DNA of 64,000 bases from positions 15,438,001-15,502,000 of the forward strand of contig JBANAY010000003.1 in the NCBI GenBank assembly GCA_037952775.1, read 5' to 3'. The stretch comes from Clonostachys chloroleuca (Eukaryota; Ascomycota; Sordariomycetes; Hypocreales; Bionectriaceae). Both the position numbers and the translations under genes were made by a program. The notes beneath the pieces were generated by a model. The model worked only from the letters and a program-made list of their open reading frames with translations, was not told the origin of the DNA and did not search any database. Below, one piece after another: positions 43,228 to 55,529 of this stretch (position 1 is its first letter; the number at the start of each line of letters is the position of its first letter).

Positions 43228-45622
43228 ATGACGGATCAAAACTGCTCAAAGATCATTGAAGAACATCCTATTGGAAATGGCCTCAACACCTTCCGTAATT
43301 CCTTCAATTCGATCTGTGAAGACGGGAATATCTCGCCAGATCCAGGTGCAATAGAGAGCATCTTGGTCAAGAAGGTATGTGTAGCGTAGCAGTGCTGATT
43401 TCGATGCTTGGCTGGTCTGACTGTGAGAAGAGCTACAGAATCTTATTCTCGTCCTTCTCTCCACATTACAACTCCATCCAGCCGCCCGACTGCTCCGTTC
43501 AAGTGGAAATGGCAAAAACCTCTTCGACGATTTGTTGCGGCTCAATTCCGCTGTCAACTCCGGCGAGTTCGATCTTGATCGCATTAAGCCACTCGTAAGG
43601 GCAGCCATCACCGACATTCCCGACGATACAGTTATCTGGAATCATCTCTACGAAGCTGTCACAGAATCCACCCCGCCTCCCCGACCAATACCTTCATCGA
43701 TCCAACAAACGCCATTAAGTCAGAACACGAGCGGCCTGGTAAACTCATCAGAGTTCCGCCAGGATGTGGACCCGATCCTTAAGTTGGAGCTCGGGCCGCT
43801 CTATACTGGACTTCCTAATTTCCACAAAGTTTTCTTTGGAGACGTGTCGGACCTCGACAGCGTCTCTGAGACCGTTTTTCGTCGGTGTACCGAAGGTGAT
43901 AATCCACTATTTACTGACGGTTGGACTGGATGGCCAGCAACTGCCAAAGAGAGCGACGTGTTGGCTTGGTTTAGTGGCATAATCCCGAAGCTGGAAGCCT
44001 TCGCAAGCGACCGCATTCCGACTCCAACGACTGGGCGAAAACTATTGGCGCAGCCCAGGACTCCCTTGATTGGCTCCACAGGCAAACGCAGTATGGATAT
44101 CGGCTTTGTTAATAGTAATATCATATACAACCCTGACTCTGAAGATTCAAGATATCGTTGGTCACACATCCTCGTTGCCGGCGAACTGAAAAGCAACCCC
44201 AAGGCGGACACAGCGTCGATTGCATGGATTGACCTTGCAAGGTACGTGAGAGAGGTTTTCGGCGCCCAGGAGACCCGTCGCTTCGTACTGGGCTTTACAC
44301 TCTGCGGGTCTTTGATGAGGGTATGGGAGTTCGACCGGCTTGGGGGGATCGCCTCCGAACAATTTGACATTAATAAGGAGGACGGTGGGCTACAGTTTGT
44401 GACGACCATCCTGGGATTTCTGTGGATGAACGAGAAGATGCTTGGGTTCGACCCTACCATTAGAGCATCCGGCGACGTGAAATATATCAACATTAAACGA
44501 AACGACAGAATAGAGCGTCTTATCATTGATGAGGTCATGAGACGAGCACCTTGCATTGCCGGTCGGGCGACAGTCTGTTGGAGAGCACATCGAGAGGAGG
44601 ATCCGCAGACGCCGCTTGTTATCAAGGACTCATGGCAATACCCAGATCGGGACGAAGAAGGCGAACTCCTCCGAGAGGCGACCGAGAAAGGCGTCGCTAA
44701 TATTGCCCGATATTACCACCACGAGACTGTTCGCGTACAAGGCATCAATGATGACATTCAAAGCATTCGAAAGGGTTTGGACGTCATGAAAGCTGCTAAT
44801 TATCGACTGGGACGTGCGACGCCGCAGTCAAGTGCGAATGCGTCTATTTCTCGCAAAGAGCGAAGTAGCAGCGCTGGTGTGAAGCGACCATCGAGTGATA
44901 CCGATGCCACCCTACCGCCGATTAAGCGATCCCGTCCCGTGTCTCCAGCAAACGCAAGCATAAACCGGGTGCACCGGCGAGTTATTCTTGGCGACTATGG
45001 AAAGCCAATCTACAAGGCAGGCTCCCCCATGGCGCTACTTTCTGCGCTAGAAGGCTGCGTCGAAGGACATGAGTTGTTGTACAGAGCTGGTCTTCTTCAC
45101 AGGGATATCTCTATCAACAACCTCATGGTGAATGAGGACGACAGGAACCCTTCCTGGCGAGCATTTTTGATTGACCTAGACCTCGCTGTTAGAGAGCAAC
45201 GGGAAGGCGCCTCAGGAGCAAAAGGGAAGACGGGTACGAGAGCTTTCATGGCCATTGGTGCACTTCTAGGGGAGCAGCATTCTTTCATGCATGACCTAGA
45301 GTCGTTCTTCTGGGTTATATTCTGGATATGTATCCACTATAACGGACCGGATCAGAGCAGGGTGGTCCAAGAATTCGATAAATGGAACACTGTGAAGATG
45401 AAAGAGTTGGCAAAGCTGAAATTGGGTACTGTGGCGAAAGAGGCGATTTTCATGGAGACAATCACGGATAATTTTACGGCTTATTACGCGCCTATGGTCC
45501 CACTATTAAGCAAGCTTCGGAAGACCGTCTTCCCTCGGGGCCAGCCCTGGGAACGGGAAGATGAGAGACTCTACTCTCAATTTAGAGAGATTCTCCGCAG
45601 CGGGCGGGAAGACTTGAAGTAA
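43228..45622 (+). CDS. FunK1-type fungal protein kinase
   Basis: Exons 43228-43374 and 43439-45622 with a 64-bp intron (donor GTATGT, acceptor CAG), 776 aa. The N-terminal half (DVLAWFSGIIPKLEAFA, HILVAGELKSNP, WIDLARYVREVFGAQETRRF) is the FunK1 lead-in region. The kinase core has VHRRVILGDYGKPIYKA, catalytic loop LLHRDISINNLMVNED near residue 600, metal site FLIDLDLAV, GTRAFMAIGALLG and HDLESFFWVIFWIC, all characteristic of the FunK1 family expanded in basidiomycetes and some ascomycetes. A Ser/Pro-rich insert with KRPSSDTDATLPPIKRSRP separates the two parts. A truncated relative is at 31985-32564. Confidence 0.88.
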
Positions 45623-46713
45623 TTTGCATTGGCAGTGAAATATCACAGAATATGTACAGTAGAGTAGGGATGATAACGGTTACACCACTCGCGCATTACG
45701 ACCCGAGATCTTCAATGAGGCAAAAACATATCCTCGGTGTGAAAGAATAGATTGAAACGAGCGGACTATATGAATTCTACAACCGCCATTGTTGGCTCTT
45801 CGACCCCTACAGGACCCTCCTGTGAGTTTGAGATGGGGATGGGCTAACATAGGCAAATTGATAAAGATACGGCAACGCGTTCGCGAACTCCTCCGATTCA
45901 CTGGTGGCGCCCCTCCGGTGCCCGGCAAGAAGTTGCATTCATACGCCACTAAAGTCAGTGACTCCGATCTTGACGCCATTGTCGGCTTATCACAAGATAT
46001 CACGTTCATATAGTCGTCGCTTTTATGATGATCGCTCGATTGACTACAGAATTTCCCTGGGTCTGAACACGATTGAACGTCTTGCAAAGTCGACGCCCGG
46101 CATCGTGCTACCCTGTTCCAGCCCCAGCAGCCGCTGAGACGGAAATAGCAAACCATTGAAAACAGCAAAATATAGGATGATACTCGTAGTCCATGTTAAT
46201 GCAGTTCAATCGTCGGAAGGAACGCAAATGCTAGCAGGCAGGTCCATGGGAGGGTAGTCCGTGGAGTCGCCTGCATTCACCGAAACGTACATCGGACGGA
46301 GGCTGTACGGTATCAGCCACATGTGCAAGCGCAACGGAGAATATCCATAGTACTTGCGCGTTTGCTCGCCCGTCGCGCCATCCTTAGAAAAGTACTTAGC
46401 CATTGGCGACCTGTACCTGCGATCACGTTGACGCGAGTGCGTTTGTTTATTTGTTGTTGCTCCATCAAGCGTTAGCTGTTGGTCACGGGAACTGTTGCAT
46501 GTTGATTAGACAGTGCTAAGCTGGTTGGCTGACGTGCTTGATTTGCTGCGTATTTCGTCGCGGGGTCTTCCCCGCTGTTCTCCAGAAACAAGCCGACCAT
46601 CTCGTTACGCCGTGCCCTTTAAATCGCATGAAATACGTTCGCTTGTTTAGCTGTCCGTCCGTCTGCGTTAATTAATCCCTACCTCCTTCCCCGCTCGATG
46701 ACGACCGCCGAAC
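45623..46713. other. intergenic, no gene recognised
   Basis: Short frames only. The last 100 bp is the leader of NLR 2 and contains an upstream ATG at about 46698 in another frame that overlaps the start codon. Confidence 0.35.
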
Positions 46714-49700
46714 ATGTCAGACCCCCTGGTCTACACCGTGGGCTGGATCTGCGCTATCGCCACCGAGTCTGTCGCAGCTCGAGCCTTCCTCGACGAAGAG
46801 CACGACGGACCTAGCCACGTCGCTCAGCACGACAACAACAGCTATGTTCTCGGCAAAATTGGCAGCCACAACATCGTCATCGCCGTCCTGCCGGATGGAG
46901 CGTACGGCACTACCTCGGCGGCGGTGGTAGCGCAGGGTCTCATTCACAGCTTTCCAAACGTGCGCATCGGGCTGATGGTGGGCATTGGGGGCGGCGCACC
47001 CAGCTCGAAGCATGATATACGTCTCGGCGATGTGGTTGTCAGCAGCCCTAATGGTGGCAAGGGCGGCGTATTCCAGTATGACTTTGGCAAGACCATTCAG
47101 AACGTCGCGTTCCAAGAAACGGGGTTCTTGGCCCAATCTCCGATGGTATTACGGACGGCTGTGAGCTCCCTCAAGAGCACCTACGAGCTACGGGGTCACC
47201 AGCTTGCAGACGAGGTGAAACGGGCCTTGAACCGCATCAAACGGCGAAAGAAGTACGCCCGACCTGCTCCAGCACGCGACAAATTGTACAAGCCCGACGC
47301 TGTTCACCCGATAGCAGCCGACAGTTGCGACGATGCATGCGATGCAGCTTACCTGGTGGCTCGTGGCGACCGAGACGAGGAGGATGACGACCCCGCCATA
47401 CACTACGGTCTGATCGCCAGCGGAAACCAGCTGATGAAAGATGCACGAATCAGGGACAAGCTGGCAATGGACAAAGGAGTCCTCTGCTTCGAGATGGAGG
47501 CGGCCGGCCTGATGAACCACTTTCCGTGTCTGATAATCCGTGGCATATGCGACTATTCCGACTCGCACAAAAACAAGGAGTGGCAGGGGTTCTCTGCCAT
47601 GATGGCGGCAGCATACGCGCGGGACCTTCTGCGGCAGATCCCGCCGAACATGGTCGAGGCGGAAAGACCGATTTCCGAGGCCCTCCATGCTAGTCAGTTT
47701 GCAAGTCCTTTGTATTCGCTCTATCTAACTCGGCGTAGTTGAACACAAAATCGACAGGCTGCAGCAGACCACAGCGGCAACGAGCGCTGACCGACGTACC
47801 GATAAGATCGAGCGATGGCTTCGCCCCCCGATCCGTCCACAAACGCCAACCATGCGAGGAAGCTTCGCCATGAGGGGACGGGCGCGTGGCTTTTGGAACA
47901 CTCAGTCTTCCAGGATTGGTACTCAGGGTCGCGTCGACATTTATGGCTGCACGGGCTCGCGGGATGTGGCAAGACTGTTCTTAGTGCAACTGTGCTGGAT
48001 CATCTCGCAAAGGGAAGCGGCCGCCTTATCCTCAGCTTCTTCTTCGACTTTGGTGACAAGGCAAAGAAAACTGTGGACGGCATGCTGCGATCGCTTGTCT
48101 TCCAGCTTTATCGAGGGGGACTGATTCTGCGCGTGTCCTCGACGCCTCATTCCAAGCACATCAAGATGGCCGCGACCAGCCTTCGACAAAAGCGCTCTCA
48201 GATGCTTTGTTCACGATGCTCGCAGCTCAAGAGAAGGTTGTTATTGTTCTGGACGCCTTAGACGAGTCGACATCGAGGAATGAGCTTCTCCGCTGGATCA
48301 AGGACACAGTGTCCAGGCAAGGCCTTAACCACGTCCAAATCGTTTGTACCAGTCGGCCTGAAAGCGAATTCCAGTGTGATATGACCTCCTTAATGGGCGC
48401 GGAGAATAGCTTGGCACTCGATAGGCAATCCGTCAACGCCGATATCCGATCGTACGTTGCAGCACAGCTTTCAGAGCGGCGTGATTTTCGGGACAAGCGC
48501 TTGTCCCCAGAAATCCGCGACAAGATACAGAGAAAGGTCGGAGACGGGGCCGACGGCATGTAAGACAGCGCTACTTCAATCGATGTGTCGATGCCTTTCT
48601 GACGGCGTGTCTAGGTTCAGGTGGGCATTCTGTCAATTGGACAGCCTGGCTCGGTGTCGTCACGAGGCGGCGATTGTGAACGCTCTCGCATCTTTGCCGC
48701 CGGACCTAGCAGTCACATACCGGCGTATGATTGAAAGCATACCGACAGAACTCAAGACCGACGCGATGCGGCTCCTGCAATTTCTAGTGCATATGGAGCG
48801 ACCACTCACGCTGGCGGAGGCTAAGGAAGTGATAGCCACACAGATCGAAAACGAGCCGCGAGGGTTTAACGTCAAGCGTCGACTATATCGCGACGCCGAC
48901 TTGTTGGACTACTGCCCTAGCTTAGTGACAGTTGTTCACGCCACCGATGATGAACTACATCTTGCTCACTTTTCCGTCAAGGAGTACCTGCTCAGGGAGA
49001 ACAAGTTCGACATTATAAGTGCAAGTATTTCTATTACGAGCACGTGCCTGACGTATCTTAGGGATATCAAGGGCAGCTATGGGCGGATCAGGCAGGATTT
49101 TCCGATGGCAAGATGTGCGGCCGAAATCTGGACACGTCATGCTGCCTTGGCTCAAGCGTCGAAAGATGTAGCTCGAGCGATTGTCAGTTTCCTCGAAAAT
49201 AAAGAGACTTTCCAGCGATGGGCTCGTTTGTATCAACCTGACAGATATTGGGTCGCTGATCCAGGCCTGCCAAAAGGTTCTCAGCTTTATTATGTCTGCT
49301 TCGATGGGCTCGTAGAGCCTGCGCGAGGTCTTATCGCCCAGGGAGCTGATGTCGACGCGCGGGGTGGCGAGTACGGTAACGCTCTCCAAGCCGCCTCATC
49401 GGAAGGTCATCAAGAGATTGTGGTACTACTGTTGAACGAGGGGGCCGATGTGAATGCGCAGGGCGGCCAGTATGGCAACGCTCTCCAAGCCGCCTCATAC
49501 AGAGGCCATCAAGAGATTGTCGGACTCCTCTTGGATAGGGGGGCCAATGTGAATACGCAGGGTGGCGTCTATGGCAACGCTCTCCAAGGCGCCTCATATG
49601 AAGGTCATCAAGAGATTGTGGGACTGCTGTTGAACGAGGGGGCCAATGTGAATGCGCAGGGCGGCTACTATGGCAACGCTCTCTATGCCGCCTCATACAG

Positions 49701-50889
49701 AGGCCATCAAGAGATTGTCGGACTCCTCTTGGATAGGGGGGCCAATGTGAATACGCAGGGCGGCGAGTATGGCAACGCTCTCTATGCCGCCTCATCGGAA
49801 GGTCATCAAGAAATTGTGGTACTACTATTAAACAAGGGGGCCGATGTAAATGCGCAGGGCGGCCACTTTGGCTACGCTCTCTATGCCGCCTCATACAGAG
49901 GCTATCAAGAGATTGTGGTACTACTATTGAACGAGGGGGCCAATATGAATGCGCAGGGTGGCGCCTATGGCAACGCTCTCCAAGGCGCCTCATTGGGAGG
50001 CCATCAAGAGATCGCGGCACTGCTGTTGAACGAGGAGGCCAATGTGAATGCGCAGTACGGCATCTATGGCAACGCTCTCCAAGCCGCCTCATTTAGAGGT
50101 CATCAAGAGATTGTCGAACTCCTACTAAACAAGGGGGCCGATATGAATGCGCAGGGTGGCGTCTATGGCAACGCTCTCTATGCCGCCTCATTCAGAGGTC
50201 ATCAAGAGATTGTGGTACTGCTGCTGAACAAGGGGGCCAATGTGAATGCGCAGGGTGGCGTCTATGGCAACGCTCTCCAAGCCGCCTCATATGAAGGTCA
50301 TCAAGAGATTGTGGGACTGCTGTTGAACGAGGGGGCCAATGTGAATGCGCAGGGCGGCCGCTATGGCAACGCTCTCCAAGCCGCCTCATCGGAAGGCCAT
50401 CAAGAGATTGTGGTACTACTATTGAACGAGGGGGCCAATGTGAATGCGCAGGGCGGCGAGTATGGCAACGCTCTCTATGCCGCCTCATTTAGAGGTCGTC
50501 AAGAGATTGTGGTACTACTATTAAGCAAGGGGGCCGATGTGGATATGCAGGGTGGCTACTATAGCAACGCTCTCCAAGCCGCCTCATCGCAAGGTCATCA
50601 AGAGATTGTCGAACTCCTCTTGAACAAGGGGGCCGATATGAATGCGCAGGGCGGCGAGTATGGCAACGCTCTCCAAGGCGCCTCATTTGGAGGTCATCAA
50701 GAGATTGTGGGACTACTGTTGGACAAGGGGGCCGATGTGAATGCGCAGGGCGGCCGCTTTGGCAACGCTCTACAAGCCGCCTCATATAAAGGCCATCAAG
50801 AGATTGTGGGACTGCTCCAAAAAAAATTAAAAATTGGCGTGATTACATCGTCGAAGCAGCCGGTTCTCGGACTCCGAGCAACCCAGTGA
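46714..50889 (+). CDS. fungal NLR 2: phosphorylase-like, NACHT, 15 ankyrin repeats (two frameshifts)
   Basis: Exons 46714-47692, 47739-48559 and 48615-50889 with introns of 46 and 55 bp. Domains: phosphorylase-like ([54 protein letters not shown]); linker [20 protein letters not shown] with P-loop [10 protein letters not shown] and Walker [11 protein letters not shown]; winged-helix-like region to about 49300; then 15 ankyrin repeats of 33 aa ([30 protein letters not shown]). As read, exon 2 is not continuous: the frame shifts by one base in a run of six C near 47827 and again in a run of five G near 48118; one base is missing at each relative to the protein expected. Everything else is clean, so these are either young lesions or sequencing errors in homopolymers. 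Confidence 0.82.
49345..50815 (+). repeat. 99-bp ankyrin-coding tandem repeats in NLR 2
   Basis: Fifteen direct repeats without spacers, very similar in DNA sequence. Variation is concentrated in the residue before YGNAL and in the codons around GHQEIV, the surface-exposed positions of the repeat. Confidence 0.9.
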
Positions 50890-52850
50890 AGAAACCACGT
50901 CTTCCAGACCCTAAGCCTGCCAATTAAACTTAATAATTCATTTTGTTATCTCTACTCTAGGGTTCATCTTTTGCCCAGCTTTAGGCCCTATCAGTTTTGT
51001 TTGGCGTAGTCGCAAATCGTGATTGGCAAACAAGAGGACTACTTTACATTGGATTGTGACGAAGGAAAAGGAAACTTCGACATCAACACTATGAACCATC
51101 GTCCCCGCGTTCATCTCGTTATTGACCCAAACAGTGAGAGCCGACAGACGAGATAAAAGGCCCGAAACTCTACTCTGTCGCGTCACAAGAAATAGCACTA
51201 ACTTCGTCGCCACAAATATAGCTGGTGCATTAACATCCTGGCTCTTCTGATCATTATAAGCTCTTACCAGTCCAGTTGGTCGTGCGGTATATCCAGCAGC
51301 CCGCGGTGACCCCTAGGATAGCGTATTCCGGGTGCGTAGTATCTACCTCATATTGCGTTATCCAAAGTTATCGTGGCTTGGGTCACGACATGGTTTGTAG
51401 TAATTTGTTTCTGTGGACGTAAGCTGTAGGTCGACGGAGATGCGCAAGCAAACTTTTCCTCCTGGGCAGCGGAAAGACGCGTGAGATTATTCCGACTGGT
51501 TATTTCAGACTCGTCATCTGACAAAGGGCACGGGTTGGATGGAGCGAGGGCACCCTCCGCCTTGCGGTTTGAGGATGGTGACAGGAGATTAGCTCTGCCG
51601 GTTCCCCTCGGTGGCTTATCTTTTCTGCCCCGCGGCCCGTAATATCTGTCGCCCTCGCTCGGATCCCAGTACCACGATCGGCCGCGATATATACATGATT
51701 GACAAGCGGAACGTTTGGTCAAGCCCGGAGAGACAGCAGAGAAAATCGGCGAATGAATGAGGCAGGTCCTCGATGCAGGTGACGAGATTGCATCATTTCT
51801 CGTCCGTTGCCGGTCGGGTGGTGACGCTGAAGTTATCGACTGGTTCGAGAGGGCTCCTTCAGCTTCTGTCTTCGAGTCACCTCAAGGGCTACTAAGAAAC
51901 TCGCCCTCAAGGCACTAGCGATCATTAGAAGCTCCTGACTTATTTAAAAAATTTTACGTGCTCTACTTCTATGCTAATTACCCGATATTGCCATGCCCAG
52001 TGGTGAGTCCTCACGTTGTTTGTGAGGATGACGGGGAAGATAAGGACTAGTGTAGGAAGGCTGATTGAACCTGGCATTGAAGCTTTTGCTTCTATAGGCA
52101 CGTTGGCTTCTTTTCTTCTTGCTCGATGTGTCCTGTGAGTATAACAACTCAGAAGCTGTGGTTGAACTTACTGTATACTAAGCTGGCCTACTTGGAAGCG
52201 AGTTTCGTGTATGCCGGACGTTTTCATACGAGCCCTCAGCAAATCCATGTCGGTCGGTACGTAGTCTGGCGCACAGATGCGCACAGCTTCTTGAAAAAAA
52301 AAACTATGCAAATATGAAGATTTATCTATTTTGGTAAAATTATCGTACGGCCACCGTCAGTCAAAATCGAATCAAATAGTTCGGAACACCTTGATAAAAC
52401 TTTCACCTCTATCTAGGAAACCTTTCCACCGGGCTAGGAGTACAATCTAGAGAACCTAAACTTAGGTTGAAGACGAATAATATCGTACACATTGGTTATT
52501 TACTCCACACAATACCACCCATACCACATCCTCCTTGCACAAGTTTGTACCCCGTAATAGGATAATACCAACTAATGGACCATTATTTAAGCCATATCTC
52601 TAATGTTCTGTCCTAAATTTTTGTGAATTGATTTCCAGTCTAGCTCCTTCGGCAGCTTGTGGCGGTGTAGTATTACTTTGTGCAACCGGGCCTAGGATTT
52701 GGCAAATCCAGAATTCGGTTCCTCTCGGCATACATAACTTTTCCCACCATGGCACAAAAAGGCCAAACTATGCTATTATGGTTTCTAATTGGCAACCCTA
52801 CTCATTATCCAAGTCTTAGTATATCCATCCATAAAAGGTCAACCCAGCGG
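50890..52850. other. intergenic, weak frames only
   Basis: Minus-strand frames at 50938-51213 (91 codons) and 51348-51722 (124 codons, starting MTKRSACQSCIYRGRSWYW) could be small genes, but I recognise nothing in them. The stretch 52310-52640 is AT-rich without features. Confidence 0.3.
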
Positions 52851-55529
52851 CTAAGCTGCCCAATTCCGAGAGTGTACAAGCTGGACAGGCACACCGCTCT
52901 CAAAATCCGTATCTTTTGATACTGCATCATCAGAGTGACCGGGATATAGAGGGACTCGTTGAGGTCCGAGGATCGAAATCTGGGCGTCAGTGTAGCTATG
53001 GTCATGCGTCGGTGTTGTGGAGATTAGGGGGTGCGCGCTGTAGGGGTTGCTGGAGATGCGGTCATCAATCTGGCTAGCAGTATCGTATTCTTGGCTATTC
53101 ATTGTATATCGCGGGCTCTGGCTAAGGGTACGAGATTGGGGGAGGCCGTTAGCCTGAGGATAGGGACAGCCTTGGTACAGATGCCTTAGGTCGTCCCTGC
53201 AGGAAACTGAGACAAGATGACTCGAATGTTTTCTTTTTGATGATGCCATCTCTTGAATGGAAGTCGAATATTGAATTGTAGCCGCTGGCGGTAGGTGTGC
53301 CGTCTTGATGCCTGATGTCGTTGGTCCATCGAGTTGGTTAACTGTACAAACCTGTGCCTGTGCTTTTTTCTCAACGGAGCTGGCTGGATAGTACTGAATA
53401 CTACTGAGCTCATCCTTCCAACGAGCAGCCTGTGGCCATATGTCTATTCTCTCCTCAAAAATGGACAAGATCGTGGTAAGCATCCTGGGGCCTTGGTCAA
53501 TAATAGAACGATCTTGGCAAACTAATTCATAAATTTATTAATTTGCGTTTTTAAGTAAACACTGAGATCGGTAAAGCCTGGGAAATACTCACTTAAAGGG
53601 TATTTGCAGAGATATGCGGACAACAGCCCACAAGTATAAACACAGAGAGCAAATATCTGGTCCTCGCCACACTTGCTCGTCAACTTGCTTGAGAATAGAT
53701 TGTTAATCTGTAGGAATAGCATATAGACTTCTTTATAAAGCTCGAGAGACGTCATGATATAGGGTTCCTGCTGAGCTTTCGCGGGGTCACAGTGGATGAT
53801 TCTAACCAACGGCAACTTAGCCAACAACGAACAAGCCCAGTTGAATAAATTTCAGGGGTATATAGTTTTCTTACTCTTCGACCCATGGTTGTCGCACCGC
53901 GATGTTGCAAAGCCGGGGCATCATGGTAACTTTAAGATATGCCTAAAAGGGACCAAAAGGTCAGCCAGCAACACAATTCGATCTCCGTAATGCGGTAAAC
54001 ATACCAGATCGTGCCCGTTTGATTGATGCTCCTGCAGTATAAGCAGGCTCCAGGTATGGTTCTCGGGAAGTCCTAACTCCCAGAGCTTCAACCTTTGCTT
54101 TATATGCTCCACCTCATGATCAAAGCCGCCCTGCCAAGGTCGTTGCTTGTAGTGGGCAAGTTTTCTTTGAATTGTGCCCCAGATATAGAATATCTGAACT
54201 GAAGATGCGAATAACGACTGTCCTTGATCTAGACTTGGCCCTGGTCGTCGATTGACGGGAAATCTGTTGATGAGTGAAGCCCTGGTCGAAGAATCTTGAC
54301 CGTGGCTGAAGTCGTGTTCGCTGCACGGGAGAAGAGTTGTGATATCACGAGGCGAGAGAAACAAAATAGATGTGCCTCTGGTAATTAGAATCTCTTGACA
54401 GAACAACATCCACTACCGGTTATTATGGTTAGGTTATTGGCACCGCTTTGCTATTTGGTCAGAGAGAGCAGCCTTACCAATGTTCTTCTCGCTGCTTCTG
54501 CTGTTCGTATTGCCTGGGGAGAAGGGGTATCCACTTGGAACGTCTCCTCTTTATGTAGTTGTAGCCAAGATGCCATACGAATGGCAATCCCGAGGTTAAT
54601 CTAAGATGACTTGTCAACAATCATCCATGCTGGAGGGATTTGGCCTCAAGGGGAGCGCATACATAACTTTCCTTCTCAAAGCCATGACAATGCTGCGCTA
54701 TACTCAACAAACAGAGTGCCTGGCATCTCTCTAAGGAAGGTCCTTGGCGGATCTGGTCAATCGACATGGCCGACGTGCGTTCCAAATAGACCAGAGAGGC
54801 CGTATTACCACTCTTGTATCTTTCTACTGCTAGCGAGCTCAGTCTGGCAGATACGGCAAGAATACTCATGAGGAGAAATGAGTCAATAGACTTAGGATTG
54901 TCACGTAATTTGCTGCAAAACTCGTCTCTAGGTATAAAACTGAGTTGAAACGAATGGTTACAGAAGCAGCCCACAGCCTCGACAAGTTCTTCTGTCGGCG
55001 GTAGCTCACATGTGTCAGCTAGCTCTGCAATTGTGATGTGAGTCCTCGAAGTGTTACTGGTGTCGCCTTTGCCTTTTGCCGACTGTCGCCGATTCGAAGC
55101 CTTAATCTTAGTGTCCCGGACGCGTGGGTGTCGAAATTCTCGATCAATGTCAGGTTCACCGCGCACAGGGTAGACACTAATTCCTATTAGCATTCATTTT
55201 TCCCGTATGCAGAAGCCTATAGCTTGGAGGAGCGCGTACCAGTCCTTCGGATCTACTCCAGACAGTTTGCAGCTTCGACAGTATGGGTTGTTCTGATCAT
55301 GGACACACTTGCTTCGCATCCGTCGACATCTGCCATCACCGTGACATGTCAGGTTCGAATGAACACGATTGTATCTCATACCGTTTTCTCTCTTCCACTT
55401 CTAGCCAGGGCCGTTGTTGAAGGCAATGTGAGGTTAGGGCCGGCGCACTTACCTTCGGCAAGCTATACGAGCCCTGAGCCTGACTTTAGGCGCTAACGAC
55501 GATGTAGGAGCGACTGCGGCAGCTGTCAT
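52851..55529 (-). CDS. Zn2Cys6 fungal transcription factor, eight exons
   Basis: Exons: 55529-55453, 55329-55240, 55176-54663, 54600-54478, 54412-54005, 53942-53875, 53801-53593, 53521-52851; all seven introns (62-123 bp) have GT..AG ends and keep the frame, giving 719 aa. The binuclear zinc cluster is assembled from three exons: ACRRCRRMRSKC, then CRSCKLSGVDPKDC, with C-x2-C-x6-C-x8-C-x2-C-x9-C spacing. The middle homology region (FLLMSILAVSARLSSLAVER, IAIRMASWLQLHKEE, ARRTLWMLFCQEIL, LSPRDITTLLPCSEHDF) is the Fungal_trans domain. The C-terminus is Ser/Tyr-rich and may be an activation region. The target genes cannot be told from the sequence; no obvious cluster of enzyme genes adjoins it. 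Confidence 0.85.

Noticed and set aside
49331..50785. Three minus-strand frames opposite the NLR 2 repeats
   Set aside because: Antisense reading of the ankyrin-coding repeats; periodic [12 protein letters not shown] peptides without independent coding signal.
49345..50815. Regular direct repeats resembling a CRISPR array
   Set aside because: Units are contiguous, 99 bp, and code in frame for ankyrin repeats; there are no spacers, and the host is a eukaryote.
55194..55379. Stand-alone 61-aa zinc-finger protein
   Set aside because: It is exon 2 plus intron sequence of the Zn2Cys6 transcription factor; splice sites on both sides restore the full cysteine cluster.
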